Notes under the pieces: generated by a model
What the model was told of the DNA's origin: nothing
The model's database searches: none
Seen by the model: the letters and a program-made list of their open reading frames with translations, nothing else
Assembly (NCBI GenBank): GCA_028868515.1
Contig: JAGWUI010000002.1
Span: forward strand, 62,001 to 126,000
Length of the DNA: 64,000 bases
Source: Gammaproteobacteria bacterium
GTDB taxonomy: Bacteria > Pseudomonadota > Gammaproteobacteria > Pseudomonadales > Moraxellaceae
Reading direction: 5' to 3'
Made by a program: the position numbers and the translations under genes
Shown: positions 26,608 through 35,227 of the stretch, piece by piece
Numbering within the stretch: position 1 is the first letter of the stretch
How the letters are laid out: every line of letters begins with the position of its first letter

Positions 26608-26913
26608 TTATTTAGCGGCTAGAGCTGCTTCCAAACTTTCAGTAAGTTGTTGAACAAGTTGTCTCATTTGGTGTTTTTCTTTCGCCATTTCATCAGAAAA
26701 CACTCTGAATTGATGTTCAAGTTTGGCGTGCTCCAATACGAGATTGAATGCGACCATTGCTCCGATACGATCAGTCTCAAGACGTGGCATGGAGATACGT
26801 GTTTCACGAAATTTATTTTCGAGCATTTTTGCAGCGACGTGAAGGTTGTGTTCTTCGTTTGGCGCACATTCAAACTTATAGGTTTTATCAAAAATAATGA
26901 CTTCAGTTGGCAT
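26608..26913 (-). CDS. zapA: cell division protein ZapA
   Basis: A 101-residue FtsZ-associated protein that bundles FtsZ filaments at mid-cell. N-terminal globular part: MPTEVIIFDKTYKFECAPNE and LHVAAKMLENKFRETR; C-terminal half is a coiled-coil helix (LVLEHAKLEHQFRVFSDEMA and onward). Motif, size and the position next to the 6S RNA and fau all agree with ZapA. It follows the coiled-coil gene on the same strand by 85 nt and is probably in the same transcript. Confidence 0.92.
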   Translation of the reverse strand: MPTEVIIFDKTYKFECAPNEEHNLHVAAKMLENKFRETRISMPRLETDRIGAMVAFNLVLEHAKLEHQFRVFSDEMAKEKHQMRQLVQQLTESLEAALAAK

Positions 26914-26998
26914 GGATTAATTCCTTTTTAAACACTTTATGGCGTTAATCACGATTAAAAGTGGTCAATCAAATGGGTTTGAATTTACAGATTTAAGT

Positions 26999-27472
26999 TT
27001 ATAGATTCGAATCTGTAGTGGCTGTCTGCCCAAGCATTGATAAACGATGAATAATGGCTTCGACTTTTTGTTTGGCAAAGTCATTTTTGCGCAACAACGC
27101 ATCACGTTCTGCTTCAAGTTGAGCTTTGATCTCATTGAATTCTGCATACTGGTTTTCTAATGCGAGTTTCTGTTGTTCCAATTCTGTAATTTGTAGTTGA
27201 GCTTGCGAGAATGAGTCACTTAATGCGAGATGTGTGAGTTCTAGGGCTTGATGACGGTCTTTCAGCTCTAATTTCTCTTGTTCACTCTGAGCATATTGCG
27301 CTTCTAATTGCGCCACGTGTTGTTGCAACTCAGCGCGTACGGCTTCATCTTCAGGATTGACTGTCTGTAGGCAAAGCTGTTCCTGAAGTTCTGCATTTTC
27401 AAGCTGTTTGGTGTGTAGTTGCTCAGTTAAGCGACCGATGAGTGTTTGTACGTGTTGAAGTTCTGCTAACAT
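26999..27472 (-). CDS. ZapB-like coiled-coil protein (TIGR02449-type neighbour of zapA)
   Basis: A 157-residue protein that is almost one continuous heptad-rich coiled coil (LIGRLTEQLHTKQLENAELQ onwards) ending with a short basic segment (LLRKNDFAKQKVEAIIHRL). It has no catalytic motif and no signal peptide. In Pseudomonadales a small coiled-coil gene of this type regularly precedes zapA, and a role in the Z ring has been suggested by analogy to ZapB. This member is about twice the length of the usual 70-residue form; the C-terminal KNDFAKQKVEAIIHRL resembles the core family. Function inferred from context. Confidence 0.7.
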   Translation of the reverse strand: MLAELQHVQTLIGRLTEQLHTKQLENAELQEQLCLQTVNPEDEAVRAELQQHVAQLEAQYAQSEQEKLELKDRHQALELTHLALSDSFSQAQLQITELEQQKLALENQYAEFNEIKAQLEAERDALLRKNDFAKQKVEAIIHRLSMLGQTATTDSNL

Positions 27473-27861
27473 AATTTTGTCGCCACTTTTTTGTGAATCA
27501 GATGATTTTGCGCATCTGATGATATCGAGCGCTAATATAGTAGGCTCGGGCTAGCTCGGTCAACCTAGATTGCGGTATATCAACGGTTTTAACACAATAG
27601 GTCGTGTTGACATTCGATCCCGCCTCAAATTTATGATAAATCTAAGGCTGTTTGTGATGTTTTTACATGAGAAATGGCTAAATTGTCTTTATCTTAATGA
27701 TTCTTTAAATAAGGTAGATTGATCGTTTGTCGGGTGACTTGTCGATAGCAGCCAATTCAAAACAGGTTTATATTAGCGACAATGATTGAGCCGTCGCTTT
27801 ATTCAAGTGGTTTGCTTTTTACAGAGCAGTTTACAACGTAGTTTAAGAAAGGGTTTATGCA
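27473..27861. other. divergent promoter region (coiled-coil gene / ygfB)
   Basis: About 390 bp with no ORF I can support. It must drive the minus-strand zapA unit and the plus-strand ygfB-pepP-ubiH-ubiI operon. The short G+C-rich patch near 27540-27560 (GGCTCGGGCTAGCTCGG) stands out but matches no site I know. Confidence 0.5.
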
Positions 27862-28506
27862 ATGCATGATGATGCTTCTGGTTGGACCGAATGGGAAGGT
27901 CGCTTTTCGAAAGTGTCTGAGTTGTCAGGTGCAAGTGAATTGCATGGTTTGTTGACGGGTATCGTGGTTGTGTCAGAGCCACCAACTGGCGAAGAATGGC
28001 AAGCAATTTTGGCGAGAATTGGTTTTGAACCGTTATCACCTGAGGCGCTGCGGTTATTGACCGAAGAGGCTGAAGATACGGCAGCAGCATTGGCAGATGA
28101 CAATCTTGATTATGCGCCATTGTTGCCTGATGATGATCATCCGTTGCAAGAGCGTGTTGAGGCGCTGGCAAGCTGGAGTAGTGGTGTCTTGCTTGGCTTT
28201 GGGCTAACAGGCGGCAAGATCCGCAAAGACGAAGCAGAAATCTTACGCGGTCTAAGTGATGTGGCAGGTCTGCTCTACAATGATGAAGACGATGATGAGG
28301 ATGGCGAAGAAAGCTATACTGATCTGGTTGAATTTGCCCGCTTAATTCCAGTGAGTCTCGGTGTTGGCCGTGAGCGTTTACCTGTATCGCGGACAACGTT
28401 GTTGACAGGACAACCTATTGTTTCACCCAATGAAGCGTTGATTGATGAGCTGGATGAGATTGATCCTTCTGTGGTTGAGGTTTTTAACCCTGCAAGACCT
28501 TCTTAA
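27862..28506 (+). CDS. ygfB: UPF0149 (YgfB/YecA-type) protein
   Basis: A 214-residue acidic, all-helical UPF0149 protein. Conserved features are SGASELHGLLTGIVVV, LPDDDHPLQERVEALASWSSGVLLGFGL and the acidic stretch DEDDDEDGEESYTDLVEFAR. An AAGAAAGGG ribosome site sits 8 nt before ATG 27862. It heads the operon ygfB-pepP-ubiH-ubiI, the same order as in E. coli and Pseudomonas. In P. aeruginosa YgfB counters AlpA-dependent expression and alters beta-lactam resistance; whether that holds here is unknown. Confidence 0.9.
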   Translation: MHDDASGWTEWEGRFSKVSELSGASELHGLLTGIVVVSEPPTGEEWQAILARIGFEPLSPEALRLLTEEAEDTAAALADDNLDYAPLLPDDDHPLQERVEALASWSSGVLLGFGLTGGKIRKDEAEILRGLSDVAGLLYNDEDDDEDGEESYTDLVEFARLIPVSLGVGRERLPVSRTTLLTGQPIVSPNEALIDELDEIDPSVVEVFNPARPS

Positions 28507-28552
28507 CGAACTGTCATATTGAACTCTATTATTTTGGATTAGGCTGTTTTCG

Positions 28553-29959
28553 ATGAATCAATTCGCTGCTGCATCAACGACTCAAAGTTTATCCTCTCAC
28601 AGTCTGTCTTCGGTTTACGCAGAACGTCGTGCGCGTTTGATTGCTCAAATGGGTGAGGATTCGATCGCATTAATCACAACCAGTCCAACGCATATTCGTA
28701 ATCGCGATGCGGAGTATCGTTTCCGTGCCGATAGTAGTTTTTATTATCTGACGGGCTTTGCAGAACCAGAAGCACTTGCTTTTATTCAGCCAAAAGCGAG
28801 CCATGCTCAAGCCGTAACAAATCAAGTCGATGTGGAATACGGTTTGTTTTGTCGTGAGCGTAATCGTGAGCGTGAGATTTGGGATGGTTTACGTGCAGGA
28901 ACTGCTGGTGCGGTTGAGACTTTTGGTGCAGAAGTTGCCTATAAGATCGAAGATTTAGATAGCTGGATTCCAAAATTATTGGTGGGTAAAAAACGTCTGT
29001 ATGTCCGTTTAGGTAATGATAGTGATTTTGACTTAAAAATCAGTCAATGGCTGAAAAATGCTGTCTCTAATCAGCGTCAGGGTGGATCTGTTCCTGTTGA
29101 AATTATTCAATTGGACTCATTGCTTGATGAAATGCGTCTGATTAAAGATGAACATGAAATCAATACGATGCGACGTGTTGGGCAGATTAGCGCGCAGGCA
29201 CATATTCGTGCCATGCAAAATGTTCGCCCCAATATGATGGAGTATGCATTAGAAGCGGAACTGCTCTACGAATTTACTCGCAATGGCTGTCAGACTGCGT
29301 ATAACAGTATCGTGGGTGGTGGTGCGAATGGCTGTATTTTGCACTATGTCGAAAACAATGCGCCGCTAAAAGATGGTGATTTAGTGCTGATCGATGCTGG
29401 CGGTGAGTTGGATCACTATGCTGCCGATATTACTCGTACTTTTCCTGTGAGTGGTATCTTTTCACCTGAGCAGAAAGCCTTGTATCAACTCGTACTAGAT
29501 GCACAGTTGGCTGCAATTGATGCTGTTAAAGTGGGTGCATCATGTAAACATTATGATGCTGTTGCAGTGCGTGTGCTTGCGGAAGGTTTGGTGCGTTTAG
29601 GACTCTTGCAACTGGATGAGAAACATCCCGATATTGATGCATTAATTCAAGCTGGTGCGCATCGTCGATTCTATATGCATGGTACGGGACATTGGTTAGG
29701 AATGGACGTGCATGATGTGGGGGCATACAAGGTAGATAACGATTGGCGTCCGTTAGAGATTGGTATGGTGCTGACCGTCGAGCCAGGATTATATGTTGCA
29801 CCAGATGATGAAACCGTTGAGACACGTTGGCGGGGAATTGGGATTCGCATTGAAGATGATGTGCTGGTCACTGCGAATGGTGCTGAGGTTTTGACTCGTG
29901 ATGTACCTAAAGAAATCGATGAAATTGAACAGTTAATGCAAAAGGGGCGTGCTGCTTAA
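28553..29959 (+). CDS. pepP: Xaa-Pro aminopeptidase P
   Basis: Manganese aminopeptidase releasing N-terminal residues next to proline. The 468-residue protein has the N-terminal AMP_N domain (YAERRARLIAQMGEDSIALI, YRFRADSSFYYLTGFAEPEA) and the creatinase-fold metallopeptidase domain with ligands in LIDAGGELDHYAADITRTFP, HGTGHWLGMDVHDVG, LTVEPGLY and GIGIRIEDDVLV. The length is a little above the E. coli 441 residues owing to a Ser/Thr-rich N-terminal extension. Second gene of the ygfB operon, 46 nt after ygfB. Confidence 0.96.
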   Translation: MNQFAAASTTQSLSSHSLSSVYAERRARLIAQMGEDSIALITTSPTHIRNRDAEYRFRADSSFYYLTGFAEPEALAFIQPKASHAQAVTNQVDVEYGLFCRERNREREIWDGLRAGTAGAVETFGAEVAYKIEDLDSWIPKLLVGKKRLYVRLGNDSDFDLKISQWLKNAVSNQRQGGSVPVEIIQLDSLLDEMRLIKDEHEINTMRRVGQISAQAHIRAMQNVRPNMMEYALEAELLYEFTRNGCQTAYNSIVGGGANGCILHYVENNAPLKDGDLVLIDAGGELDHYAADITRTFPVSGIFSPEQKALYQLVLDAQLAAIDAVKVGASCKHYDAVAVRVLAEGLVRLGLLQLDEKHPDIDALIQAGAHRRFYMHGTGHWLGMDVHDVGAYKVDNDWRPLEIGMVLTVEPGLYVAPDDETVETRWRGIGIRIEDDVLVTANGAEVLTRDVPKEIDEIEQLMQKGRAA

Positions 29960-29971
29960 CTCTTGTTAAGC

Positions 29972-31324
29972 ATGCAAGAAGAAACACCAAAACAGATATC
30001 ATTAAACAGATACCACTATACGGATACAACAATGTCGAATGTTGAGAGCAATATCGAGAGTATTGAGAGTCACGAAGATCCTTTTATCAAAGAAAGTTTA
30101 ACTTTAATCAAAGCTCCATTGCTCATCGTGGGTGGTGGAATGGTGGGTTTAACTTTGGCGCTGATGTTGGCGCAAAAAGGAGTTCCTGTCACGATTTTGG
30201 AAGCCATTCGCTATCCAGAAAATACCAGCGATACACCTTATTATTCGAGTTTTGATGCGAGAAATACTGCTTTATCTCGTCGTACTGTCCAGATTTTTAC
30301 TGATTTAGGACTGTGGGATGTTCTACAGGAATTTGCTACACCAATTTTACAGATTCATATTAGTGAGCAAGGTAGTTTCGGTAAAGCGAGATTGGATGCA
30401 CACCAAGAGGGCTTAGAAAGCTTTGGTCAAGTCATTGAAAATGCATGGCTGGGTCGTGTGTTGTTAAGTAAAGTTCGTACCAATGAGCTCATTACGTTGA
30501 TTGATGGCGTGAATGTGACTGAGCTCACGCAGAATGCTGAATATGTCACGATTACTGCGATGAAAATGACCACGGCTGGCGAGCATCAAGTCTTCACGAT
30601 GAAAAGCCCAATTCTGATTGCTGCGGATGGTCGAGATTCATTTTGTCGCCGCGCTGTAGGTGTTGATGTCAGTGAACATGATTACGGTCAGGTTGCACTA
30701 GTGACTACAGTGAAAACCAGCAAATCTCATGATCAGCAAGCATTTGAGCGTTTTTCTCCTCAGGGTCCTTTGGCGCTTTTACCATTGTGCGGTGATACTC
30801 GTCGTGCTGTGGTTTGGACGGTGCCGAAGGGAACAGAGCAAGATTGGTTAGGTGCTGAAAATGATAGTCGGTTTTTGGATGCTCTACAGGAGACCTTTGG
30901 TAATCGCGCGGGAAGATTTGAAAAAACTGGGAATCGTTTTGCGTATCCTTTGTATCAAGTTTTGGCACAACGTCAAGCGATTGGGCGTGTCGTGCTCATG
31001 GGCAATGCCGCACATACTCTGCATCCAGTTGCTGGGCAGGGTTTTAATTTGTGTATCCGTGATGCGCAGGTCTTGACCAATACTTTGGCGATACAAGCCA
31101 CTCAAGGACGTGATTTAGGTGATCATCAAGTTCTTGCTGATTATGAAAAATCACGTTTAACAGACCAAAAACGTGTGATTCGATTCTGTGATTCGATTGT
31201 TCGTGGATTTACTCATTCCAATCCTTTACTGAAGTTGGCTCGAAATACGGGATTACTTGCATTTGATGCAATTCCGGGCGCAAAACAGCTTGTTGCAAAT
31301 TATGCGATGGGATTAAAAGTATGA
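29972..31324 (+). CDS. ubiH: 2-octaprenyl-6-methoxyphenol hydroxylase (UbiH)
   Basis: FAD monooxygenase of ubiquinone synthesis. Motifs: the N-terminal dinucleotide fold LLIVGGGMVGLTLALMLAQ, the DG motif ILIAADGRDSFCRR, and the GD-type motif VVLMGNAAHTLHPVAGQGFN followed by LCIRD, the UbiH-specific form. The 50 residues before the fold are acidic and unconserved. Possible starts are TTG 29963, ATG 29972 and ATG 30032; the last leaves a more typical N-terminus, so the true protein may be 20 residues shorter than given. The stop overlaps the ubiI start by 4 nt. Confidence 0.92.
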   Translation: MQEETPKQISLNRYHYTDTTMSNVESNIESIESHEDPFIKESLTLIKAPLLIVGGGMVGLTLALMLAQKGVPVTILEAIRYPENTSDTPYYSSFDARNTALSRRTVQIFTDLGLWDVLQEFATPILQIHISEQGSFGKARLDAHQEGLESFGQVIENAWLGRVLLSKVRTNELITLIDGVNVTELTQNAEYVTITAMKMTTAGEHQVFTMKSPILIAADGRDSFCRRAVGVDVSEHDYGQVALVTTVKTSKSHDQQAFERFSPQGPLALLPLCGDTRRAVVWTVPKGTEQDWLGAENDSRFLDALQETFGNRAGRFEKTGNRFAYPLYQVLAQRQAIGRVVLMGNAAHTLHPVAGQGFNLCIRDAQVLTNTLAIQATQGRDLGDHQVLADYEKSRLTDQKRVIRFCDSIVRGFTHSNPLLKLARNTGLLAFDAIPGAKQLVANYAMGLKV

Positions 31325-32631
31325 CAGCCAGTTCTGTTCTAGCGACTTCTCTTGCTACTTCAAAAAATGCGGATGCTGTCATCGTTGGTGGCGGCTTGGT
31401 TGGCGGATTATGCGCATTATTACTTGCTGAGTCAGGTGTTGACGTCATTGTGATTGACGCTGCGCCGCCGCTAACAGACGAAGTCCGCGCGAAAGAATTA
31501 CTGGATCAGAGAGATGCTCGCGTATGGGCACTCAGTCCTGCAAGTTTGAGCCTATTAGAGCGGGTGGGTGTTTGGTCGCGTGTGGTTCGACATGCGCCGT
31601 ATCAAGGGATGCAAGTTTGGTCGCGTGATGGTCGAGGTATTCTTGATTTTGGTCAGGTGGACCAAACTGGAATTGATCAGGACAATCTGCGAGACAGTAG
31701 ATTGCTAGGCAGCATGGTTGAGCCTAGTGTGTTGGCTTTGGCACTACAGCAAGTGATGCAGGAAAAATTAGGCGAACGATATTTACAGCCTAAACGCTTG
31801 AAAAACATTGAGCGTTTTAGTCATGATTGGCAAGTCTCACTTGAAAGTGGCGAGTGTTATCGAACACCGTTAGTCATTGGTGCTGATGGCGCAGGCTCCA
31901 TGGTACGCCAGCTTGCGGGGATTCAAGTTGAGTTATTAGATTATAAGCAAATGGCGTTGACGGGTGCGATTCGCACGAAAAATCCACATGGCGGAATCGC
32001 AAGGCAGGTCTTTTTACCTACTGGCCCATTGGCTTTTTTACCTTTAGCAAACCATCCAGTTCAATTGCCTGAGGAAGAAGATTGCTGGCAGTCTATTGTC
32101 TGGACGTTGCCAGCCGTTGATGCGCAAGATATGGCTGATTTAGATGATGCTGCTTTGATGGCTAAATTGAGCCATGCGAGTGGTCATGTGCTTGGTCAAG
32201 TGACAGCAATCGAATCGCGTGGAATTTTCCCGCTAAAAGCGCAGCAAGCCAAGCTCTATTGTTTGGATGGTTTAGCTTTGATTGGCGATGCTGCACATGT
32301 CGTTCATCCGATGGCGGGACAAGGTGTCAATTTAGGTTGTTTAGATGCAGCTGTTTTGGCTGATGCTTTACTCCATGATCGTGATCGTGGGTTATGGGCG
32401 CACAGACAAACACTCAAACGATACGAGAGAGAGCGTAAGCTGCCAAACAGTGTGATGATGCATGGATTATCAATTTTAGGCTGGATGCAAAGTTCTGATC
32501 AGCAGTGGATCATGTGGTTGCGTGGTGAAGGAATGCATTTGCTGACTCAATTTGATGGATTGCGTCACATTGTGGGTGAACAAGCCAGTGGACGTGGTGC
32601 AATTAAATCAACGCGCTATCGTATCGCCTGA
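31321..32631 (+). CDS. ubiI: UbiI/UbiF-family ubiquinone biosynthesis hydroxylase
   Basis: Second FAD monooxygenase of the pair, 436 residues. Motifs: AVIVGGGLVGGLCALLLAES at residue 19 on, ARVWALSPASLSLLERVGVW, the DG motif LVIGADGAGSMVRQ, and LALIGDAAHVVHPMAGQGVN then LGCLDA. This GDAAH form marks the UbiI/UbiF/VisC branch. Position after ubiH matches E. coli visC (ubiI), which hydroxylates C5 of the ring. UbiF (C6) cannot be excluded from sequence alone. Translationally coupled to ubiH by an ATGA overlap. Confidence 0.9.
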   Translation: MTASSVLATSLATSKNADAVIVGGGLVGGLCALLLAESGVDVIVIDAAPPLTDEVRAKELLDQRDARVWALSPASLSLLERVGVWSRVVRHAPYQGMQVWSRDGRGILDFGQVDQTGIDQDNLRDSRLLGSMVEPSVLALALQQVMQEKLGERYLQPKRLKNIERFSHDWQVSLESGECYRTPLVIGADGAGSMVRQLAGIQVELLDYKQMALTGAIRTKNPHGGIARQVFLPTGPLAFLPLANHPVQLPEEEDCWQSIVWTLPAVDAQDMADLDDAALMAKLSHASGHVLGQVTAIESRGIFPLKAQQAKLYCLDGLALIGDAAHVVHPMAGQGVNLGCLDAAVLADALLHDRDRGLWAHRQTLKRYERERKLPNSVMMHGLSILGWMQSSDQQWIMWLRGEGMHLLTQFDGLRHIVGEQASGRGAIKSTRYRIA

Positions 32632-32864
32632 TTTTTCTGTGAATCAAGCGAGATATTCGCCATAAATATATACAAAAAATAAACCAGATAAGCGGCATTT
32701 CTCATGCTGTAAAGGGGCTCGTGAGACTAGCGCAAATTCAAACTGCTTGCTAAAGTTAAACTATTGCAAACACACTTAAAAAGACGCTGCAATCTCTAAT
32801 AAAGATATGATATAAAGCGTAAAAATGGCATGTGTGTTGAAGTAAGACGTAAAAGGAGAGGTAG

Positions 32865-33167
32865 ATGAGCAGTACTGAATATACAGATGATTACGAAGGC
32901 GTAGATCCATCTGATGAAGCGTCGGATGACGATAGCCTTGATGATGTGGACGCAGCCGTCGCATCTGAGGAAGTCGGCGCTGATGCAGGTTCAGGAAAAG
33001 ATGATGGAGAGGGTCGCCCTGCTCCAGATGATTTGGCTCAAGCTGAGAGTTTATCTCCAAGTGCAAAGCGCGATGAGCGTCAGAGATTAGCAGAGGAGCT
33101 TGAACGCTTTCTTGCGCAAGGTGGACGTATTCAAGAGGTTCCGCCAGACGAAAGTATTCGCGATTAA
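32865..33167 (+). CDS. SutA-like small acidic RNA polymerase-binding protein
   Basis: A 100-residue protein with a strong AAAGGAGAGG ribosome site. The first 60 residues are very acidic and low-complexity (DDYEGVDPSDEASDDDSLDD), so probably disordered. The remainder forms a helix and tail: RQRLAEELERFLAQGGRIQE then VPPDESIRD. This closely resembles the core of SutA of P. aeruginosa (helix with EEFLARGGKVQEVEP), which binds RNA polymerase and adjusts transcription, including rRNA, in slow growth. The present protein ends earlier and lacks SutA's basic C-terminal tail. The match is from memory of the motif; function is inferred. Confidence 0.62.
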   Translation: MSSTEYTDDYEGVDPSDEASDDDSLDDVDAAVASEEVGADAGSGKDDGEGRPAPDDLAQAESLSPSAKRDERQRLAEELERFLAQGGRIQEVPPDESIRD

Positions 33168-33193
33168 TACGAAGCAGCAATGAAGCGAGTTAA

Positions 33194-33227
33194 AATGAAG
33201 TAAGTTAAACAGTAAACTTACTTCATT
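33194..33227. terminator. convergent terminator hairpin (sutA-like / rsmI)
   Basis: Perfect 13-bp stem AATGAAGTAAGTT / AACTTACTTCATT with an 8-nt loop, between the plus-strand SutA-like gene and the minus-strand rsmI. U-tracts are short on both strands (TTTT on minus), so efficiency is uncertain. Confidence 0.7.
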
Positions 33228-33253
33228 ACCCTAATAATAAGATGATTCTTTTT

Positions 33254-34090
33254 TTAATCTTTTAATTGTAACGCGCGCTGATAAAGCTCATTTTTCTTGA
33301 TCCCTGTGAGCTCTGATGCTAGCTGTGCAGCGGCTTTGACGGGAAGATCCTGTAATAAACGTTTCAGTAGTTTATCGGTCGCTTCGGTATTTTCGACTTC
33401 TTGTTCTGCATCGTATCCACCAACGACAAGTACAATTTCTCCGCGTTCTTGATTGCTGTCATTTTTAACAAATTCAAGAAGTTCACCTAAAGTGGCTTTT
33501 TTAATTGTTTCAAAGGTCTTGGTGATTTCACGCGCGATACAAGCTTGTCGGTCTTTGCCAAATACTTCATTTAAATCAATCAAGCTGTCTAATATTCGAT
33601 GAGGTGCTTCGTAAAAAATCAGCGTGCGAGTATCTTTTTTTAAGCTGTCGAGTGTTTGTTTGCGAGCATGTGTTTTTGCTGGTAAAAAACCTTCAAAACT
33701 AAAACGATCACTCGGTAGTCCCGATGCTGATAATGCTGAAATTGCCGCGCATGCACCCGGAACAGGAACAACACGAATTCCAGCTTCATGTGCAGCACGA
33801 ACTAATCGAAAACCAGGATCACTAATGAGTGGTGTACCTGCATCACTGATGAGGGAGACATGATCACCTTGCTGCATTCTCGCGATGAGTTCAGGAACTT
33901 TTTGTCCTTCGTTATGATCATGACATGGGGTAGTTGGGGTGTTGATGCTATATGCAGAAAGCAAATGCCCAGAGTGGCGCGTGTCTTCGGCGGCAATGAT
34001 TTGGCAAGTTTTAAGCGTTTGTTCGGCACGGCGTGAGAAGTCGTCTAAATGACCAATCGGTGTGGCAACGACAAAGAGAGTTCCAGCCAT
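33254..34090 (-). CDS. rsmI: 16S rRNA (cytidine(1402)-2'-O)-methyltransferase
   Basis: RsmI methylates the 2'-OH of C1402 in the ribosomal P site. The tetrapyrrole-methylase fold is evident: LFVVATPIGHLDDFSRRA, IIAAEDTRHSGHLL, SLISDAGTPLISDPGFRLVR, VVPVPGACAAISALSASGLP, FEGFLPAK, LIFYEAPHR and CIAREITKTFE. ATG 34090 (MAGTLF) is used, with GGGAA 9 nt upstream; the frame begins 7 codons earlier. The protein is about 278 residues. Divergent from lpoA-like, the usual yraL-yraM arrangement. Confidence 0.95.
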   Translation of the reverse strand: MAGTLFVVATPIGHLDDFSRRAEQTLKTCQIIAAEDTRHSGHLLSAYSINTPTTPCHDHNEGQKVPELIARMQQGDHVSLISDAGTPLISDPGFRLVRAAHEAGIRVVPVPGACAAISALSASGLPSDRFSFEGFLPAKTHARKQTLDSLKKDTRTLIFYEAPHRILDSLIDLNEVFGKDRQACIAREITKTFETIKKATLGELLEFVKNDSNQERGEIVLVVGGYDAEQEVENTEATDKLLKRLLQDLPVKAAAQLASELTGIKKNELYQRALQLKD

Positions 34091-34260
34091 ATCAATATGT
34101 TCCCATGTCAAATATTATGTGTAATGTAAAATTGCTCAATGCAAATATTTGTTAAATATCACATCTTGTCTAATCATCTTTGCAAAAATGAAACCCAAAA
34201 TGAAATATAGTTTCCGTTAAAATAGAACTGCTTTAGATTACCAAAAAATAGAAGATCATC

Positions 34261-35202
34261 ATGATGTCGAAAACATTGATACAGAACTTACGCCTATCTG
34301 TATTTTTATCTATATTTTCTCTTACGCCAGTTGCACACGCCGAAATTTTGGTACTGCTTCCAGAGCATGGCGTATTAGCACCAGCAGCCAGTAGTATCAA
34401 AGAAGGTTTATTAGCGGCTTATTATGCAGGAACTCTGCAACCTCCGCTTCGTTTTGTTGATACAACTGATCAGCCAATGGACATATTGCTTGCGAAAGAA
34501 GTGAAATCAACGACGGATTTAGTGATTGGGCCGTTATCACGTGAACAAGTCGGTGAGGTGGTTAACATTTTTTCGATTCAGGTTCCGATGCTGGCTTTAA
34601 ATCAAGTTGCTCAAAATCAAAAAAATGTCTGGCAATTTGCACTTGCGCCTGATGAGGATGCTCAAAGTCTAGCAAAAGCAATATTAAGTGATGGTGTGAC
34701 ACAGCTTTATGTGGTGACACAACCTCAGTTTACGAAGGGTGAACGATTTAAAGATGCGTTGATTCAAGCCACCAAACTTAAACCAAATTTCGTTAAAGTA
34801 ATTCCACCGAGTTTGAATCGAACTCAAGGCTTGCTTGTACTGGGATCAAGTCAATGGGTCGGTGAGCAGAAATTACCGCATGATCGTGTGTACGCACCAT
34901 CGTTTGCATTTGACCGTAGAGTTCCAGTATCTACAGGTATACAATTCTGTGATACGCCTGCATTATTGAGAGCAGACTGGCCTGAGTTGAATGCATTGAA
35001 CAATAAAAAACTAACATCAACAGAAGCACAAAGATTGCATGCGTTTGGCGCAGACGCATGGCAATTAGCTATGTTGCTGGCAAATCATGCATTGAGTGCA
35101 CAATTCTCAGGTAGAACGGGAATGATTACCTTGAAGAATCAAGATATTCAACGTGTTCCTGTATGTTTTCGCGCAACAGATAGTGGACTTTTGCCGCGAT
35201 GA
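34261..35202 (+). CDS. truncated LpoA-like periplasmic protein (C-terminal domain only)
   Basis: A 313-residue protein in the position of lpoA (yraM) between rsmI and yraN. A signal peptide (LSVFLSIFSLTPVAHA) is followed by EILVLLPEHGVLAPAASSIK and EGLLAAYYAG, a periplasmic-binding-protein-like fold as in the LpoA C-terminal domain, with LVIGPLSREQV and RLHAFGADAWQLA. E. coli LpoA is about 680 residues and a lipoprotein, with an N-terminal TPR domain and activation of PBP1A. Here no lipobox Cys and no TPR domain are present. It may therefore be a soluble periplasmic relative with a changed way of acting. Identity as LpoA-like is well supported by synteny. Confidence 0.8.
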   Translation: MMSKTLIQNLRLSVFLSIFSLTPVAHAEILVLLPEHGVLAPAASSIKEGLLAAYYAGTLQPPLRFVDTTDQPMDILLAKEVKSTTDLVIGPLSREQVGEVVNIFSIQVPMLALNQVAQNQKNVWQFALAPDEDAQSLAKAILSDGVTQLYVVTQPQFTKGERFKDALIQATKLKPNFVKVIPPSLNRTQGLLVLGSSQWVGEQKLPHDRVYAPSFAFDRRVPVSTGIQFCDTPALLRADWPELNALNNKKLTSTEAQRLHAFGADAWQLAMLLANHALSAQFSGRTGMITLKNQDIQRVPVCFRATDSGLLPR

Positions 35203-35227
35203 TTGAGCGAACAAACATGAGATTGAT

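Noticed and set aside
27002-27013. AGATTCGAATCT palindrome, considered as a tRNA T-loop (TTCGAATC)
   Set aside because: No acceptor stem, anticodon arm or CCA region around it; it overlaps the 3' end of the coiled-coil gene.
27803-28396. 197-codon minus-strand ORF across ygfB
   Set aside because: His/Gln-rich antisense shadow of the ygfB coding sequence.
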